Source of the DNA: Halococcus saccharolyticus DSM 5350
Lineage (GTDB): Archaea; Halobacteriota; Halobacteria; Halobacteriales; Halococcaceae
NCBI RefSeq assembly: GCF_000336915.1
Contig: NZ_AOMD01000005.1
Coordinates: 39,298-103,297, forward strand
Length of the DNA: 64,000 nt
Direction: 5' to 3'
Position 1 is the stretch's first letter; the number at the start of each line of letters is the position of its first letter. Of the stretch, positions 8,054 to 17,190 are shown piece by piece. The notes beneath the pieces were generated by a model, which worked only from the letters and a program-made list of their open reading frames with translations, was not told the origin of the DNA and did not search any database. A program made the position numbers and the translations under genes.

Positions 8054-9088
8054 TCAGTCGTACGTTTCGGGGTACGCCTCGGCCAGCAGGTCGGGCCGCT
8101 CCTCGAAACGCTCCCGGATCGGATCGATAGCCAACGAGATGTGCTCGGCGGCGGCGTTTTTGAGGTCCTGGGGGTGGAGCTCCTCGCTCACGAAGTCGGC
8201 CTCCAGGTCGTCGTAGCTCTCGTAGACGAGATCACCGCCGTACTCCTCGGGGCGTTCGATTTCGAAGGCCTCGCCGCGCTGATCGAGGATCGGGAAGACG
8301 AGGTATTCGAGGTATTCGAGCACGCCGTTGTCCTCGGTCTCGCCCTGCGGGCAGTACGCACCCTGGAGTTTCTCGGCCACGGTGTCGGAATCGTCGGTGA
8401 GGTTGACCTTCGAGGATGCGTCCGAGGCGCTCATTTTCCCACCGGTGAGGCCCGAAAGCAGCGGGGCGAACACACAGACAGGTGGCTCCTCGTCGCGATC
8501 GTCGAACAGTTCGCGGCTGAGCATGTAGATGCCGCGCTGGTCGATCCCGCCGTACGCGATGTCGGCGTCGAGCGCGTCGACGTCGAGGGTCTGCATCAGC
8601 GGGTAGAGCAGCCCGCCGAGGTTGGGGTTCTCCGCCTGGCGAACGACTTCGCTGCCGGCGCGCTGGACCCGCGAGATCGTGGTGTCGGCCGCCATCCGAA
8701 GGAGTTCGAGCGAGTAGTCGGCATCGAGTTCGAACTCGCGCCCACGCACAAACTCGATGTCGTCGGGGTCGGCTCCGGCCGCCTCGACCATCCCCTCGAT
8801 CGCCTCGCGGTAGTACGCGGAGCGGGCGTCGAGCAGGTCGAACGGGCTCTTCTCGTCATCGAGGTGGGCGTGGAGATCCGCGATCAGCACCGTGACGTCG
8901 AGGTCGGCGCGGAGGAAATCGGCGAGTTTGCGGATCGTGGTGAAGTGACCGATGTGCATCTCGCCGGTCGGCGCGTAGCCGATGTACACAGTTGGATCGT
9001 CGTCGGCCAGCAGTCCGTCGAGCTCCTCGTCGGTGACGACCTCGGCCGTGTTCCGCGCCACGAGCCGCTTTCGCTCCGCGTGGTCCAT
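8054..9088 (-). CDS. tyrS: Tyrosyl-tRNA synthetase
   Basis: 344-residue class I aminoacyl-tRNA synthetase that charges tRNA-Tyr. Archaeal/eukaryal TyrRS form: YIGYAPTGEMHIGHF with the HIGH motif at residues 45-48, and LTGGKMSAS as the KMSKS-equivalent signature. The tyrosine-binding region (PLMQTLDVDALDADIAYGGIDQ) is also clear. The C-terminal region is short, as in archaeal enzymes that lack the bacterial S4 domain. The stop lies 11 bases from the convergent HxlR gene stop, so no room is left for a long terminator. Confidence 0.96.
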   Translation of the reverse strand: MDHAERKRLVARNTAEVVTDEELDGLLADDDPTVYIGYAPTGEMHIGHFTTIRKLADFLRADLDVTVLIADLHAHLDDEKSPFDLLDARSAYYREAIEGMVEAAGADPDDIEFVRGREFELDADYSLELLRMAADTTISRVQRAGSEVVRQAENPNLGGLLYPLMQTLDVDALDADIAYGGIDQRGIYMLSRELFDDRDEEPPVCVFAPLLSGLTGGKMSASDASSKVNLTDDSDTVAEKLQGAYCPQGETEDNGVLEYLEYLVFPILDQRGEAFEIERPEEYGGDLVYESYDDLEADFVSEELHPQDLKNAAAEHISLAIDPIRERFEERPDLLAEAYPETYD

Positions 9089-9614
9089 ACGCTCCCTGTC
9101 CCGTGCGCGCGGTTAAGCGATTCCCTTCGTGGCCTGGTGCGGTGGCCGGGAGGAAAGCGCCCGCCGACAGTTCGACGATCGCGGCTCGTTCACTCCCGGT
9201 AATTGGAAGTCAACCATGCAAAGATTAGAAGTAAAAACTCATCTTCTACCCCAAAACCCATTCACGTCGAAGAACGTCAAATACTTGTTTTCAAACCATC
9301 AGTCAGCGACTCTGGTCACGATAGAGGACAGTCGGCAACTATCCTCGTCGAAGCGCTTCGTCAAAATTAACTGGATGATTACTGCTCGACGACGTAACTT
9401 CAATTGTATCACGACTCAGATTCAAATACAGAGCTTGGGGATCGAATCGTACTTCTCCAGTCCAACTACCACCATCGACCTCGTGGAACGAGAGTACAAT
9501 TGTCTTTGTCCAGATGGTTCGCAATACGTTCCCGACCAGGAACATAGAGCCAGGTACCGAGTGTTTAATTATGGCGTCACTCTAGATCATACGTTGTTGA
9601 TACTGGACTCAACG
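9089..9614. other. Low-GC intergenic region with no clear gene
   Basis: This 526-base gap is clearly poorer in GC than the flanking genes, especially 9200-9600. A 68-residue frame on the minus strand (9339-9545) contains protein-like stretches such as FHEVDGGSWTGEVRFDPQAL but no family I recognise and no promoter I can defend. It may be a decayed gene or recently acquired DNA. No tRNA or repeat was found. Confidence 0.4.
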
Positions 9615-11846
9615 TCACGCTCCGTCCGAAGCGACCTCGAACGACGACACGAGATCGTCCACCGTGACGTGGTACGTGCCGGTTTCGAGGACGTGGCCCT
9701 CGCCTGGTTCGTAGTACCCGAAGTTCGCCGCGGGAATCGACAGATCGACGTTTGCCGATTCGCCGGCATTGAGACCGACGCGATCGAACCCTACCAGGAA
9801 GCGTCGCGGACGAACGCGCGAACTCGTTTCCTGTGTGGCGAAGACCTGGACCGTCTCGGTGCCGTGTCGGTTGCCGGTGTTCGAGACCGTGACTGTCACG
9901 TCCACGTCCTTCGCCGGATCGACGTCGTCCGATCGAATCCGAAGATCGTCGAACGCGAACTCGGTGTAGCTCAGCCCGTGGCCGAACGGGTAGAGCGGAT
10001 CGTAGGAGTTTGGATGCTCGTCGTCGCCGATGGGGGTGGGGTGAGCGAGGCAGTCGTGATACTGGGGGAGGTCGCCCATCGAGCGCGGGATCGAGATCGG
10101 GAGCCGCCCGCTGGGATCGTTGTCGCCGAACAGCGTCTCGGCGATCGCGGTCCCGCCCTCGGTTCCGGGGTAGTACGCCATGAGGATCGACGAGACGTTC
10201 TGTGCCATCCAGTCGACGATCAGCGGCCGGCCAGTGACGAGAACGCCCACGACCGGCGTACCGGTGTCGTGGACCCGGCGCACCAGCTCGCGCTGGGCGT
10301 CCGAAAGATGAAGATCCGAGCGCGTCGGCCACGCGCCGGTCTCGACACCCGCCTGTACGGAGGGCCCGAACTCGTGGAGATACCATCCCTCGCCGAGTGC
10401 GATCACCGCCACGTCGGCCGCCGTTGCCTTTTCCACTGCGGCATCGATATCGCGTTCCTCGTTCAGCGTCGTCCCCTGCTCGTAGGTCACGCTCCCTTTG
10501 CTCCGAGCATCGATGGCGTCGAGTACCGTGTCGCCAGGCACGCCCGCGGACTGGGGGACGCTCCAGCCGCCGAGCTGGTGAACGATGTCGTCGGCGTTCG
10601 GCCCGCCGACAAACACGTCCTCGTCCCCGTCGAGCGGGAGGAGGCCGTCGTTTTTCAAGAGCGTCATGCTGTCGCGGGCAGTCTCGCGGGCGATCTGTCG
10701 GTGGTCGGAGTTACCGAGGGTTTCGTGGGCCGCGTCCGCGTCGACGAACGGGTCCTCGAACAGCCCCATCTCGAACTTCACTCGAAGGACGCGGCGAACG
10801 CTCTCGTCGAGTCGACCTTCGTCGATCTCACCGGATTCGACGAGGTCGACGAGGTGTTCGGCGTGTTCGACGTGCCCGACGGAGGCGACGTCGAGTCCGG
10901 CGGTGTGGGCGTGGCGTACACCGTCGCGCTGGTCGCTCGCCGTCCGGTGGTCGTCGGAGAGGTGGCGGACGCCGTTCCAGTCCGAGACGACGTGGCCCTC
11001 GAACCCGAGGTCGTCGTGGAGGAGATCGGTGAGATACGTCTCGGAACCGTGGACCGGCTCGCCGTTGATCGAGTTGTAGGATGGCATCACCGATGCGACG
11101 CCCGCATCGAGTGCCGCCTCGAAGCTCGGGAGGAAGGTGTTCCGGAGCTTGTACTCGGAGATATCGACCGGTGAGGCGTCCTCGCCACGCTCTGGCTCGC
11201 TGTACGCCGGGAAGTGCTTGGCAGTGGCGACGACCGAATCCTCGTGATCGATCCCGTCGCCCTGGTAGCCACGCACCTTCGCCGCGACCAACTCGGCACA
11301 CAGTCGGGGACTCTCGCCGAACGTCTCGAAGATACGCCCCCACCGGGGGTCACGGCCCACGTCACAGGTCGGCGAGTAGTTCTGGTGAGCACCCATCCGG
11401 CGCACTTCGGTGGCTGTGACGCTCGCAACGGTTTCGGTGGCTGTGGTGTCCCACGTCGCCGCCGTTCCGAGCGCGTTTGGAAACACCGTCGCACCGGCGA
11501 CGTACGCGTTTCCGTGGACTGCATCGACGTTCAGCAGGAGCGGAATCCCCAAGGCGGTCTCCTCCAGTGCGAACCGTTGGAGGTCGTTGACTGTCTCGAC
11601 CGTCTCCTCGATCCCTGCGCACAGCGCGCCAGCCCAGCCGAACGGCGCGGCGACGCCGATGTGGTGATCGCGGATCGCGGCCTTCGCGTCCTCAATGTCG
11701 TTCTCGTGGCGGAGCTGTCCACACCACGTTCCGACGAGCTGGCCCGCCTTTTCCGCCGTGCTCATTCGATCGAGGAGATCGTCGACACGTACCGACGTGG
11801 GTCGATCCGACTGACGGTACGGAACTCTCGTATCGTGCGAACCCAT
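9615..11846 (-). CDS. Glycoside hydrolase family 3 enzyme
   Basis: 743-residue GH3 enzyme. The N-terminal TIM-barrel domain includes NYSPTCDVGRDPRWGR and the nucleophile segment GHVVSDWNGV, with Asp289 as the likely nucleophile. The alpha/beta sandwich domain (ETARDSMTLLKNDGLLPL) and a C-terminal fibronectin III-like domain (PFGHGLSYTEFAF to the end) follow, as in beta-glucosidases and some xylosidases. No signal peptide is evident, so it is probably cytoplasmic. The start at 11846 is preferred over the ATG at 11864 because the latter lies inside an 18-base palindrome that overlaps the likely TATA box. With the ABC importer nearby it could trim imported oligosaccharides. Beta-N-acetylglucosaminidase activity is possible but the fold does not prove it. 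Confidence 0.88.
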   Translation of the reverse strand: MGSHDTRVPYRQSDRPTSVRVDDLLDRMSTAEKAGQLVGTWCGQLRHENDIEDAKAAIRDHHIGVAAPFGWAGALCAGIEETVETVNDLQRFALEETALGIPLLLNVDAVHGNAYVAGATVFPNALGTAATWDTTATETVASVTATEVRRMGAHQNYSPTCDVGRDPRWGRIFETFGESPRLCAELVAAKVRGYQGDGIDHEDSVVATAKHFPAYSEPERGEDASPVDISEYKLRNTFLPSFEAALDAGVASVMPSYNSINGEPVHGSETYLTDLLHDDLGFEGHVVSDWNGVRHLSDDHRTASDQRDGVRHAHTAGLDVASVGHVEHAEHLVDLVESGEIDEGRLDESVRRVLRVKFEMGLFEDPFVDADAAHETLGNSDHRQIARETARDSMTLLKNDGLLPLDGDEDVFVGGPNADDIVHQLGGWSVPQSAGVPGDTVLDAIDARSKGSVTYEQGTTLNEERDIDAAVEKATAADVAVIALGEGWYLHEFGPSVQAGVETGAWPTRSDLHLSDAQRELVRRVHDTGTPVVGVLVTGRPLIVDWMAQNVSSILMAYYPGTEGGTAIAETLFGDNDPSGRLPISIPRSMGDLPQYHDCLAHPTPIGDDEHPNSYDPLYPFGHGLSYTEFAFDDLRIRSDDVDPAKDVDVTVTVSNTGNRHGTETVQVFATQETSSRVRPRRFLVGFDRVGLNAGESANVDLSIPAANFGYYEPGEGHVLETGTYHVTVDDLVSSFEVASDGA

Positions 11847-11855
11847 GGTCCGAAA

Positions 11856-11873
11856 TTTACTCAACCGAGTAAA
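11856..11873. promoter_or_regulatory. Operator-like palindrome at the GH3 promoter
   Basis: TTTACTC-AACC-GAGTAAA is a perfect inverted repeat with 7-base arms. On the minus strand its TTTTTACT part is centred about 26 bases before the ATG at 11846, where the TATA box of a leaderless gene should be. A bound regulator would block the promoter. A related element precedes the aldehyde dehydrogenase gene at 27928-27947. Confidence 0.5.
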
Positions 11874-11982
11874 AACGTTCCGGCGGTGGGATCATCGACG
11901 CGAGATCGATCTCTGGCGGCGTTGTTTGGTGTCGGGTCACTGCCCGGTGGCTTTATCACTGAAAGCCGTGAGTGGTTCGAAC

Positions 11983-12438
11983 ATGGAACGTGGACTAGTC
12001 GTCGCCGAACGGACCGACGAACACCGGGCACTCCTTCGGGAGGCCGGGGAGCACGCGAAGGGGGCGAACGCCGAACTCGTCCTCCTCCGATTGATGACCG
12101 AAGCGGAGTACGAGGCCGACGCCGAAACGCTCGCGTCGATCGGCTCGGTCGAGAACGTCAGCTACGACAGTCGGGCGGTTCTCGACGCCGCTGCGAACGA
12201 CCTCCAGAAGATGGCACGCGACGTCCTCCCCGAGAACGCCGGTGTCGAGACCGTCGCTAAAGCGACCGACGAAGACGACATCGCCACCGCCGTCCTCGAC
12301 ACCGCAGCCGACCACGACTGCGATCACGTTTTCGTCCTCGGCCGTCGCCGCTCGCCCGCCGGTAAAGCGCTGTTCGGCGATGTCGCCCAGCGAATCGTGC
12401 TCGACTTCGATGGGTACGTCACGCTGAACACCGGTTAA
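11983..12438 (+). CDS. Universal stress protein (UspA family)
   Basis: 151-residue UspA-type protein with the Rossmann-like fold. MERGLVVAERTDEHRALLREAG begins the domain, and the C-terminal HVFVLGRRRSPAGKALFGDV matches the ATP-binding G-x2-G-x9-G(S/T) region, with a shortened loop. The start at 11983 lies 28 bases after a TATA-like CTTTATCAC (about 11951-11959), fitting a leaderless transcript; the long in-frame extension to 11845 has no support. It is divergent from the GH3 gene, and the next gene is convergent, so it is monocistronic. The role in stress is inferred from family. Confidence 0.85.
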   Translation: MERGLVVAERTDEHRALLREAGEHAKGANAELVLLRLMTEAEYEADAETLASIGSVENVSYDSRAVLDAAANDLQKMARDVLPENAGVETVAKATDEDDIATAVLDTAADHDCDHVFVLGRRRSPAGKALFGDVAQRIVLDFDGYVTLNTG

Positions 12439-12507
12439 ACGCTGTGTTTTCGTGTCCGAAGGCTGATAGAAAATGGCCTCGATCGCTCGCCCCGAACGCC
12501 GCTCGCG

Positions 12508-12885
12508 TCAGACGGAATCCGATTCCGCCGTACGATCGAGAGACCCTTTCGCGTCCCAGATCGACGTCATAAGGTCCGCGAACACGACTGCGCGACGGGG
12601 AATCCCCTCGCCGTCAGTCTCGTCGCCGTCGATCGTCTGGAGGGCGGTGACGAACTCCCGATCGAAATCCATCCCTGCGACCGTCTCGCCGACGTCAAAG
12701 CTGAGCGTTCCGTCGGGGTCGGTGTCGAGCCACCCGACGGCCCGCTGTCGTTCGTCGTATTCGAGGGAGTACGTCGCCCCGCCGACGAGACGACGAACGT
12801 CGGCCATCGATCCGATTTCGAGCCAGCCGTCGTCGGTCTCGACGTATAGCACATCGTCCCGAACGTCCGTCTCGTACCGCTTCAT
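12508..12885 (-). CDS. Conserved haloarchaeal protein of unknown function
   Basis: 125-residue acidic protein I do not recognise. It begins MKRYETDVRDDVLYVETDDGWLEIG and contains a central segment with SLEYDERQRAVGWLDTDPDGTLSFDVGE. It has no membrane segment, no cysteine motif and no signal peptide. The predicted content is mostly beta strand in the first half and helical in the second. The start at 12885 is chosen because the longer frame to 13092 overlaps the promoter of the transporter operon and is cysteine and arginine rich. It is convergent with the UspA gene and divergent from the substrate-binding protein gene. Confidence 0.6.
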   Translation of the reverse strand: MKRYETDVRDDVLYVETDDGWLEIGSMADVRRLVGGATYSLEYDERQRAVGWLDTDPDGTLSFDVGETVAGMDFDREFVTALQTIDGDETDGEGIPRRAVVFADLMTSIWDAKGSLDRTAESDSV

Positions 12886-13052
12886 GCCCCCTGTTCGGCA
12901 TGAGAGCAATAAAACCCTCGTCCTGGATGGCGGAATCGAACGGATCCACAGTTCCTGCTCCGATCGACGACATCCGCTTCTCCTGGTGAAGGTTGCCGAA
13001 ACAGGACGATCTCCCGAGCAGCCGACGCAACGCTTGCCGGTAATCGACGGGG

Positions 13053-13093
13053 CTATATGATAGATTTCACCACAACGCTTATGGTTAATCATA
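13053..13093 (+). promoter_or_regulatory. Promoter and operator-like site of the ABC importer operon
   Basis: CTATATGATA (13053-13062) is a good TATA box. About 26 bases downstream, where transcription should begin, lies the near-palindrome TATGGTTAATCATA (13080-13093, one mismatch pair). The substrate-binding protein gene starts at 13113. The arrangement suggests repression at the start site. Confidence 0.45.
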
Positions 13094-13112
13094 CCCCGGG
13101 TGAGAGTGGACC

Positions 13113-15017
13113 ATGGCAGACGACGCCAATAGTTACAGCGACATAGTGAGCCGACGCCGGTTCATCGAGATTACCGGCATCTCCGGTGCCGCCGCACTTG
13201 CAGGTTGTTCTGGCGGTGGCGGTGGAAGCAACGAGAGCGGTGACGGTGGTGGCGGTGGTGGCAACGAAAGCAACGGTTCCGGGGGTGGCAGCGGTGGAAG
13301 CTCTGGGAGCGGTGGCGGGAGCGGCAACGAAAGCGGTGGAGGTGGCGGCGGCCAAGTGTACGACACTCAGCATCTCACCTACACTAACCAGCAACCGTCG
13401 AACATCCAGTGGAATTCCAGTAACACGTCGGGTCTCGCCCAGATCTCGGACGATCTGCTGTTCGATCATTTCGCCAAGTATAATTTCGCCCGCAGCGAAT
13501 TCGTGCCGTACGCCATCTCGGAGTGGAACTACGGCGGCGATACGTTCGAGATGACGATCCGCGACGGTCTCACGTGGTCGAACGGCGACGACGTGACGTC
13601 GGCCGACATCGTCACGCAACTTCGACTCGGATTGAGTCTCGGCCTCGGGTTCGCGGACTACACCGAATCTATCGAAGCGGTCGACGACAGCACCGTCCGG
13701 ATGAACTTCGGTTCGGAAGTCAACCAGCAGATCGTTCAGTTTCAGGTGCTGAGCGGGAACTGGGTCAACCAGCCGGAAAGCGTCTTCGGCAAGTTCGTCG
13801 AACAGATCAATCAGAACGAAGAGGAGGGGCTCAGGAGTCTCCAAGAGTTCGCGTGGACCGATCCGATCGCCAGTGGTCCGTGGTCGCTTGGTGGCACCAG
13901 CCAACAGCAGGTGCTCCTCGAACGACGCGACGATCATCCGGACTCGGGGAACATCAACTTCAGCGAATACGCCTGTCGGTTCCTCGACGGGAATCAGGCG
14001 GCTCAACAGGCACTCATCAACCAGCAGATCGATTCGGTGTTCACCCTGTTCACCCCGCCACGGATCGTGAATCAGATGCCCGACGCGATCCAGCAGGTTC
14101 AGACACCGGCGGCGTTCGGTTTCGGACTGGTTCCGAACCACAACCACCAGCACGCCGGCGACCGCGCCGTGCGACAGGCGATTCAGTACGTCATCAACCG
14201 ACAGCAAGTCGTCAACAACGTCTCGAAACCCTCGAAGCAGCCGACGCCGATCCCGACCGGGATCACACCCGACACCTTGGAGCAGTATCTCGGTGACGCG
14301 ATGGGTGACTTCGAAACCTACGGGATGGACAGTTCCCAGACAGACAAGGCCACGCAGGTTCTCGAGGAGGCCGGCTACTCGAAATCGGGCGGGACGTGGC
14401 AAGACTCCGAGGGCAACACGGTCAGTCTTCCGGTCATGGTGCCTGCGGGGTGGAGTGACTGGAACACTGCCGCCCAGACCGTCGCCGACCAGCTCGCCTC
14501 GTTCGGCTTCGAGAGCGCCATCGACGCACGCCAGTTCGGCACGCTGCTCGGAAGCACGTGGCCGAACGGTGACTTCGTACTCACTGCGGGTGGGTGGCTC
14601 GACGGCGCACCGTCCGGAGCGTACCCGTACTTCTCGCTGCGTCACCAGTTGGTCTACAACGACCGGGGCTACGGCTACAACTACCCCGCGGCCAACCAAG
14701 AGCGAGGAGGCTCGAACGCTGACATCACCGTCCCTGCACGAGGGGGCTCGGGCGAAATGACGGTCAATCCAGCCGACCGGATCGGCGAACTCTCCCAAGC
14801 CACCGAGGAGTCCACGGTCAACGAGATCACTGTCGAGCAGGCGTGGGTCGCCAACCAGGACCTGCCGATGATCCCCGTGATGGAGAAGCTCGAACAGACG
14901 TTCCTCACTGGCGGCAACGAGTGGAACATCCCCGAGGAGGGTGCCGAAATCTCACAGGTTCGGTGGGCCAACACGTGGCTCCCCCGACAAGGCGAGATGC
15001 AGTACGCTGGCAACTGA
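13113..15017 (+). CDS. ABC transporter substrate-binding protein, family 5 (oligopeptide/oligosaccharide type)
   Basis: 634-residue lipoprotein. The N-terminus has a twin-arginine motif (SRRRFIEITG, residues 13-22) and the lipobox LAGC with Cys32, so it is exported by Tat and anchored to the membrane by lipid. A linker of about 55 residues made almost only of Gly, Ser, Asn and Glu follows. The mature domain has the family-5 signature near FEMTIRDGLTWSNGDDVTSADI. Family 5 proteins bind peptides, but several carry chitobiose or cello-oligosaccharides in bacteria and thermophiles. It is the first gene of a five-gene operon with two permeases and two ATPases. The GH3 gene nearby and the chitinases in the same window make an oligosaccharide substrate plausible. 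Confidence 0.88.
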   Translation: MADDANSYSDIVSRRRFIEITGISGAAALAGCSGGGGGSNESGDGGGGGGNESNGSGGGSGGSSGSGGGSGNESGGGGGGQVYDTQHLTYTNQQPSNIQWNSSNTSGLAQISDDLLFDHFAKYNFARSEFVPYAISEWNYGGDTFEMTIRDGLTWSNGDDVTSADIVTQLRLGLSLGLGFADYTESIEAVDDSTVRMNFGSEVNQQIVQFQVLSGNWVNQPESVFGKFVEQINQNEEEGLRSLQEFAWTDPIASGPWSLGGTSQQQVLLERRDDHPDSGNINFSEYACRFLDGNQAAQQALINQQIDSVFTLFTPPRIVNQMPDAIQQVQTPAAFGFGLVPNHNHQHAGDRAVRQAIQYVINRQQVVNNVSKPSKQPTPIPTGITPDTLEQYLGDAMGDFETYGMDSSQTDKATQVLEEAGYSKSGGTWQDSEGNTVSLPVMVPAGWSDWNTAAQTVADQLASFGFESAIDARQFGTLLGSTWPNGDFVLTAGGWLDGAPSGAYPYFSLRHQLVYNDRGYGYNYPAANQERGGSNADITVPARGGSGEMTVNPADRIGELSQATEESTVNEITVEQAWVANQDLPMIPVMEKLEQTFLTGGNEWNIPEEGAEISQVRWANTWLPRQGEMQYAGN

Positions 15018-15173
15018 GACAGCACCGGCGACCGACCACAATTCATATTGCGGATTAGCTGTATCGCGTTACACAGGGACATGGAGATACCCATACCGAA
15101 TCGTACGTCGAGTTCGGCACCCGAACGGGTGTCGACGATCGAGGACACGAAACTACCACACACGACTTGATCC

Positions 15174-16175
15174 ATGAACTACTACGTCGAACGGACGATA
15201 CGTGCATTGTTGACAGTATGGCTCGTCATTACGCTCACTTTCGGCATGATCCGGCTGCTCCCCGGCGGGCCGCTGGTACAGCTCCGCGCGGAGTTGAGCC
15301 GACAGGGGTACTCGGCCTCACGAATCAACGCCCTCATCGAGAACTACCAGAACGTCCAACCGGACCAGCCGTTGTACGTTCAGTACTTCGATTACGTCAC
15401 ATCGCTCTTACAGGGAGATCTCGGTCAGTCGATCACGAACCCTAATTCGGTCGCGTCCATCATCGGGGACGCGCTTCCGTGGACGATGTTCATCATGATA
15501 ACGTCGGTGATCCTCATCTTCGCCATCGCCATCGTCTGGGGAGCAGTCATGGCCTACCGGGAAGGCTCCACGTTCGACATGGCGTCGAGTAGCGTCTCGA
15601 TCCTCCTCGGGTCGATGCCGTTCTACGTGCTCGCCATCGGTCTCGTCGTTCTCTTTTCGTACAAGTTTCAGATTCTACCGGCCCGATACCGGACGAGTCC
15701 CGGTGTCGAGGCTGGCCTCTCCGTCAAGTTCGTCGTTGACGCGCTCCGCCACGCCGCCCTGCCGATCGCCTCGCTGGTCATCACCGGCGCGGGGCTCCAG
15801 GCGCTCGCGATGCGGGGTAACTCCATCTCGGTACTCGGTGAGGACTACGTCCGGGTCGCCCGGTTGCGTGGTCTCTCCGATCGGCGTATCTCGACGCGAT
15901 ACGTCGCGCGCAACGCCATCCTGCCGATGTACACCGGCTTCCTCACGCTGATCGGGTTTTATTTCGGCGGCTCGCCGATCCTGGAGGAGGTGTTCACCTA
16001 CCCTGGCATCGGCTACTACCTGTTCCAGGCGCTCGAAAACCGGGACTACCCACTGATGATGGGGATCTTCCTCGTCATCACGATCGCGCTGGTGCTCTCG
16101 GTGTACATCGCCGACCTCACGTACGGCAAGATCGATCCGCGGATCAAATCGGGTGAGTCCAGTGAAGCCTACTGA
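15174..16175 (+). CDS. ABC transporter permease, DppB/OppB type
   Basis: 333-residue inner-membrane permease with about six transmembrane segments. The opening VERTIRALLTVWLVITLTFG is the usual first helix of DppB/OppB, and the later part has the EAA loop (EDYVRVARLRGLSDRRI) and a conserved end (VLSVYIADLTYGKIDPRI). It pairs with the DppC-type permease encoded next, whose start overlaps its 3' end. The 156-base gap from the binding-protein gene contains no obvious second promoter, so it is likely read from the same transcript. Confidence 0.92.
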   Translation: MNYYVERTIRALLTVWLVITLTFGMIRLLPGGPLVQLRAELSRQGYSASRINALIENYQNVQPDQPLYVQYFDYVTSLLQGDLGQSITNPNSVASIIGDALPWTMFIMITSVILIFAIAIVWGAVMAYREGSTFDMASSSVSILLGSMPFYVLAIGLVVLFSYKFQILPARYRTSPGVEAGLSVKFVVDALRHAALPIASLVITGAGLQALAMRGNSISVLGEDYVRVARLRGLSDRRISTRYVARNAILPMYTGFLTLIGFYFGGSPILEEVFTYPGIGYYLFQALENRDYPLMMGIFLVITIALVLSVYIADLTYGKIDPRIKSGESSEAY

Positions 16176-17190
16176 ATCCGAATCCGTGGGCGGCGAGTTC
16201 TCCTTCGAGACGACCAGTTCGGACGTCGAGGTCACGTGGGGTGAGCGCCTCCGTGACTTCTACGAGGAGTTCATCTACAAGCCCGGCGTCGTCGCCTGGA
16301 ACGACCGGCGAACCAAGATCGGCGGAGCCATCCTCACGGTGTACGTGGTGATGGCGATCGCTTCGCTGTTCTATCGCCAGCCGACGTCGAACCAAGCGGC
16401 CCGAGGCCTCCACCCATTTACGATCTGGAGTGCACCGCTTGGATCCACCGCATCGGGTGAGGATGTCCTCGCGATGGTGATCCACGCCACCCCGTCGATG
16501 CTGATCATGATCGCCACCGGTGGGGTGTTCGCCACCGGCGTCGCGGTCGTCATCGGCACCGTCGCCGGCTACAAAGGCGGGCTCATCGATCGGGGACTGA
16601 CCTCGTTTTCGGACGTGATGATGTCGATCCCCGGTCTGCCGCTGGTGATGGTGCTGGCAGTAGTGTTCGAGCCGACGAATCCCGCCATCATTGGTGTGCT
16701 GATCACGGTCAACTACTGGGCGGGACTCGCGCGCGCCATTCGTTCACAGGTGCTCACGCTCCGCGAGAACTCCTATGTCGAGGCCTCACGGACGATGGGT
16801 GCGAGCACGCCCCGGATCCTGTTCAAGGACATCATTCCGAACCTGATGCCCTACGTCCTGGTGAACTTCGCCAACGCCGCCCGGTACGTGGTCTTTACCT
16901 CGGTCGGGCTGTACTACCTCGGCATTCTCCCGACGTCGGTGGCCAACTGGGGGCTCCAGCTCAACAACGCCTACAAGCAGGCCGGAGCGCTCGTCGGCAC
17001 CGGTGCGCTCTACCAGCTCGTGATCCCGATGCTCGCGATCATGGGGATCGCGCTGGCGCTCATTCTGCTGTCCCAGGGGCTCGATCGGGTGTTCAACCCC
17101 CGCGTCCGGACGCGGCTTGCGGGCGGATCCGAATCCACTGCCAGCGAGACCGGCGACGAAACGACCGCGAGCAACGAGGTGATGACCTGA
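16153..17190 (+). CDS. ABC transporter permease, DppC/OppC type
   Basis: 345-residue permease. A cytoplasmic N-terminus of about 45 residues precedes the first helix (TKIGGAILTVYVVMAIASLF). The DppC family features are SGEDVLAMVIHATPSMLIM and the EAA loop (NSYVEASRTMGASTPRILF). The start is GTG at 16153 or the in-frame GTG at 16162; both lie within the 3' end of the upstream permease, so translation is coupled. A C-terminal acidic tail rich in Ser, Thr and Glu is haloarchaeal in style. It forms the heterodimeric channel with the preceding permease. Confidence 0.92.
   Translation: MSPVKPTESESVGGEFSFETTSSDVEVTWGERLRDFYEEFIYKPGVVAWNDRRTKIGGAILTVYVVMAIASLFYRQPTSNQAARGLHPFTIWSAPLGSTASGEDVLAMVIHATPSMLIMIATGGVFATGVAVVIGTVAGYKGGLIDRGLTSFSDVMMSIPGLPLVMVLAVVFEPTNPAIIGVLITVNYWAGLARAIRSQVLTLRENSYVEASRTMGASTPRILFKDIIPNLMPYVLVNFANAARYVVFTSVGLYYLGILPTSVANWGLQLNNAYKQAGALVGTGALYQLVIPMLAIMGIALALILLSQGLDRVFNPRVRTRLAGGSESTASETGDETTASNEVMT

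Noticed and set aside
13089..14798. A 569-residue minus-strand ORF opposite the substrate-binding protein gene
   Set aside because: It is a shadow frame caused by high GC third positions. Its sequence has no domain and the plus strand carries a clear family 5 binding protein.
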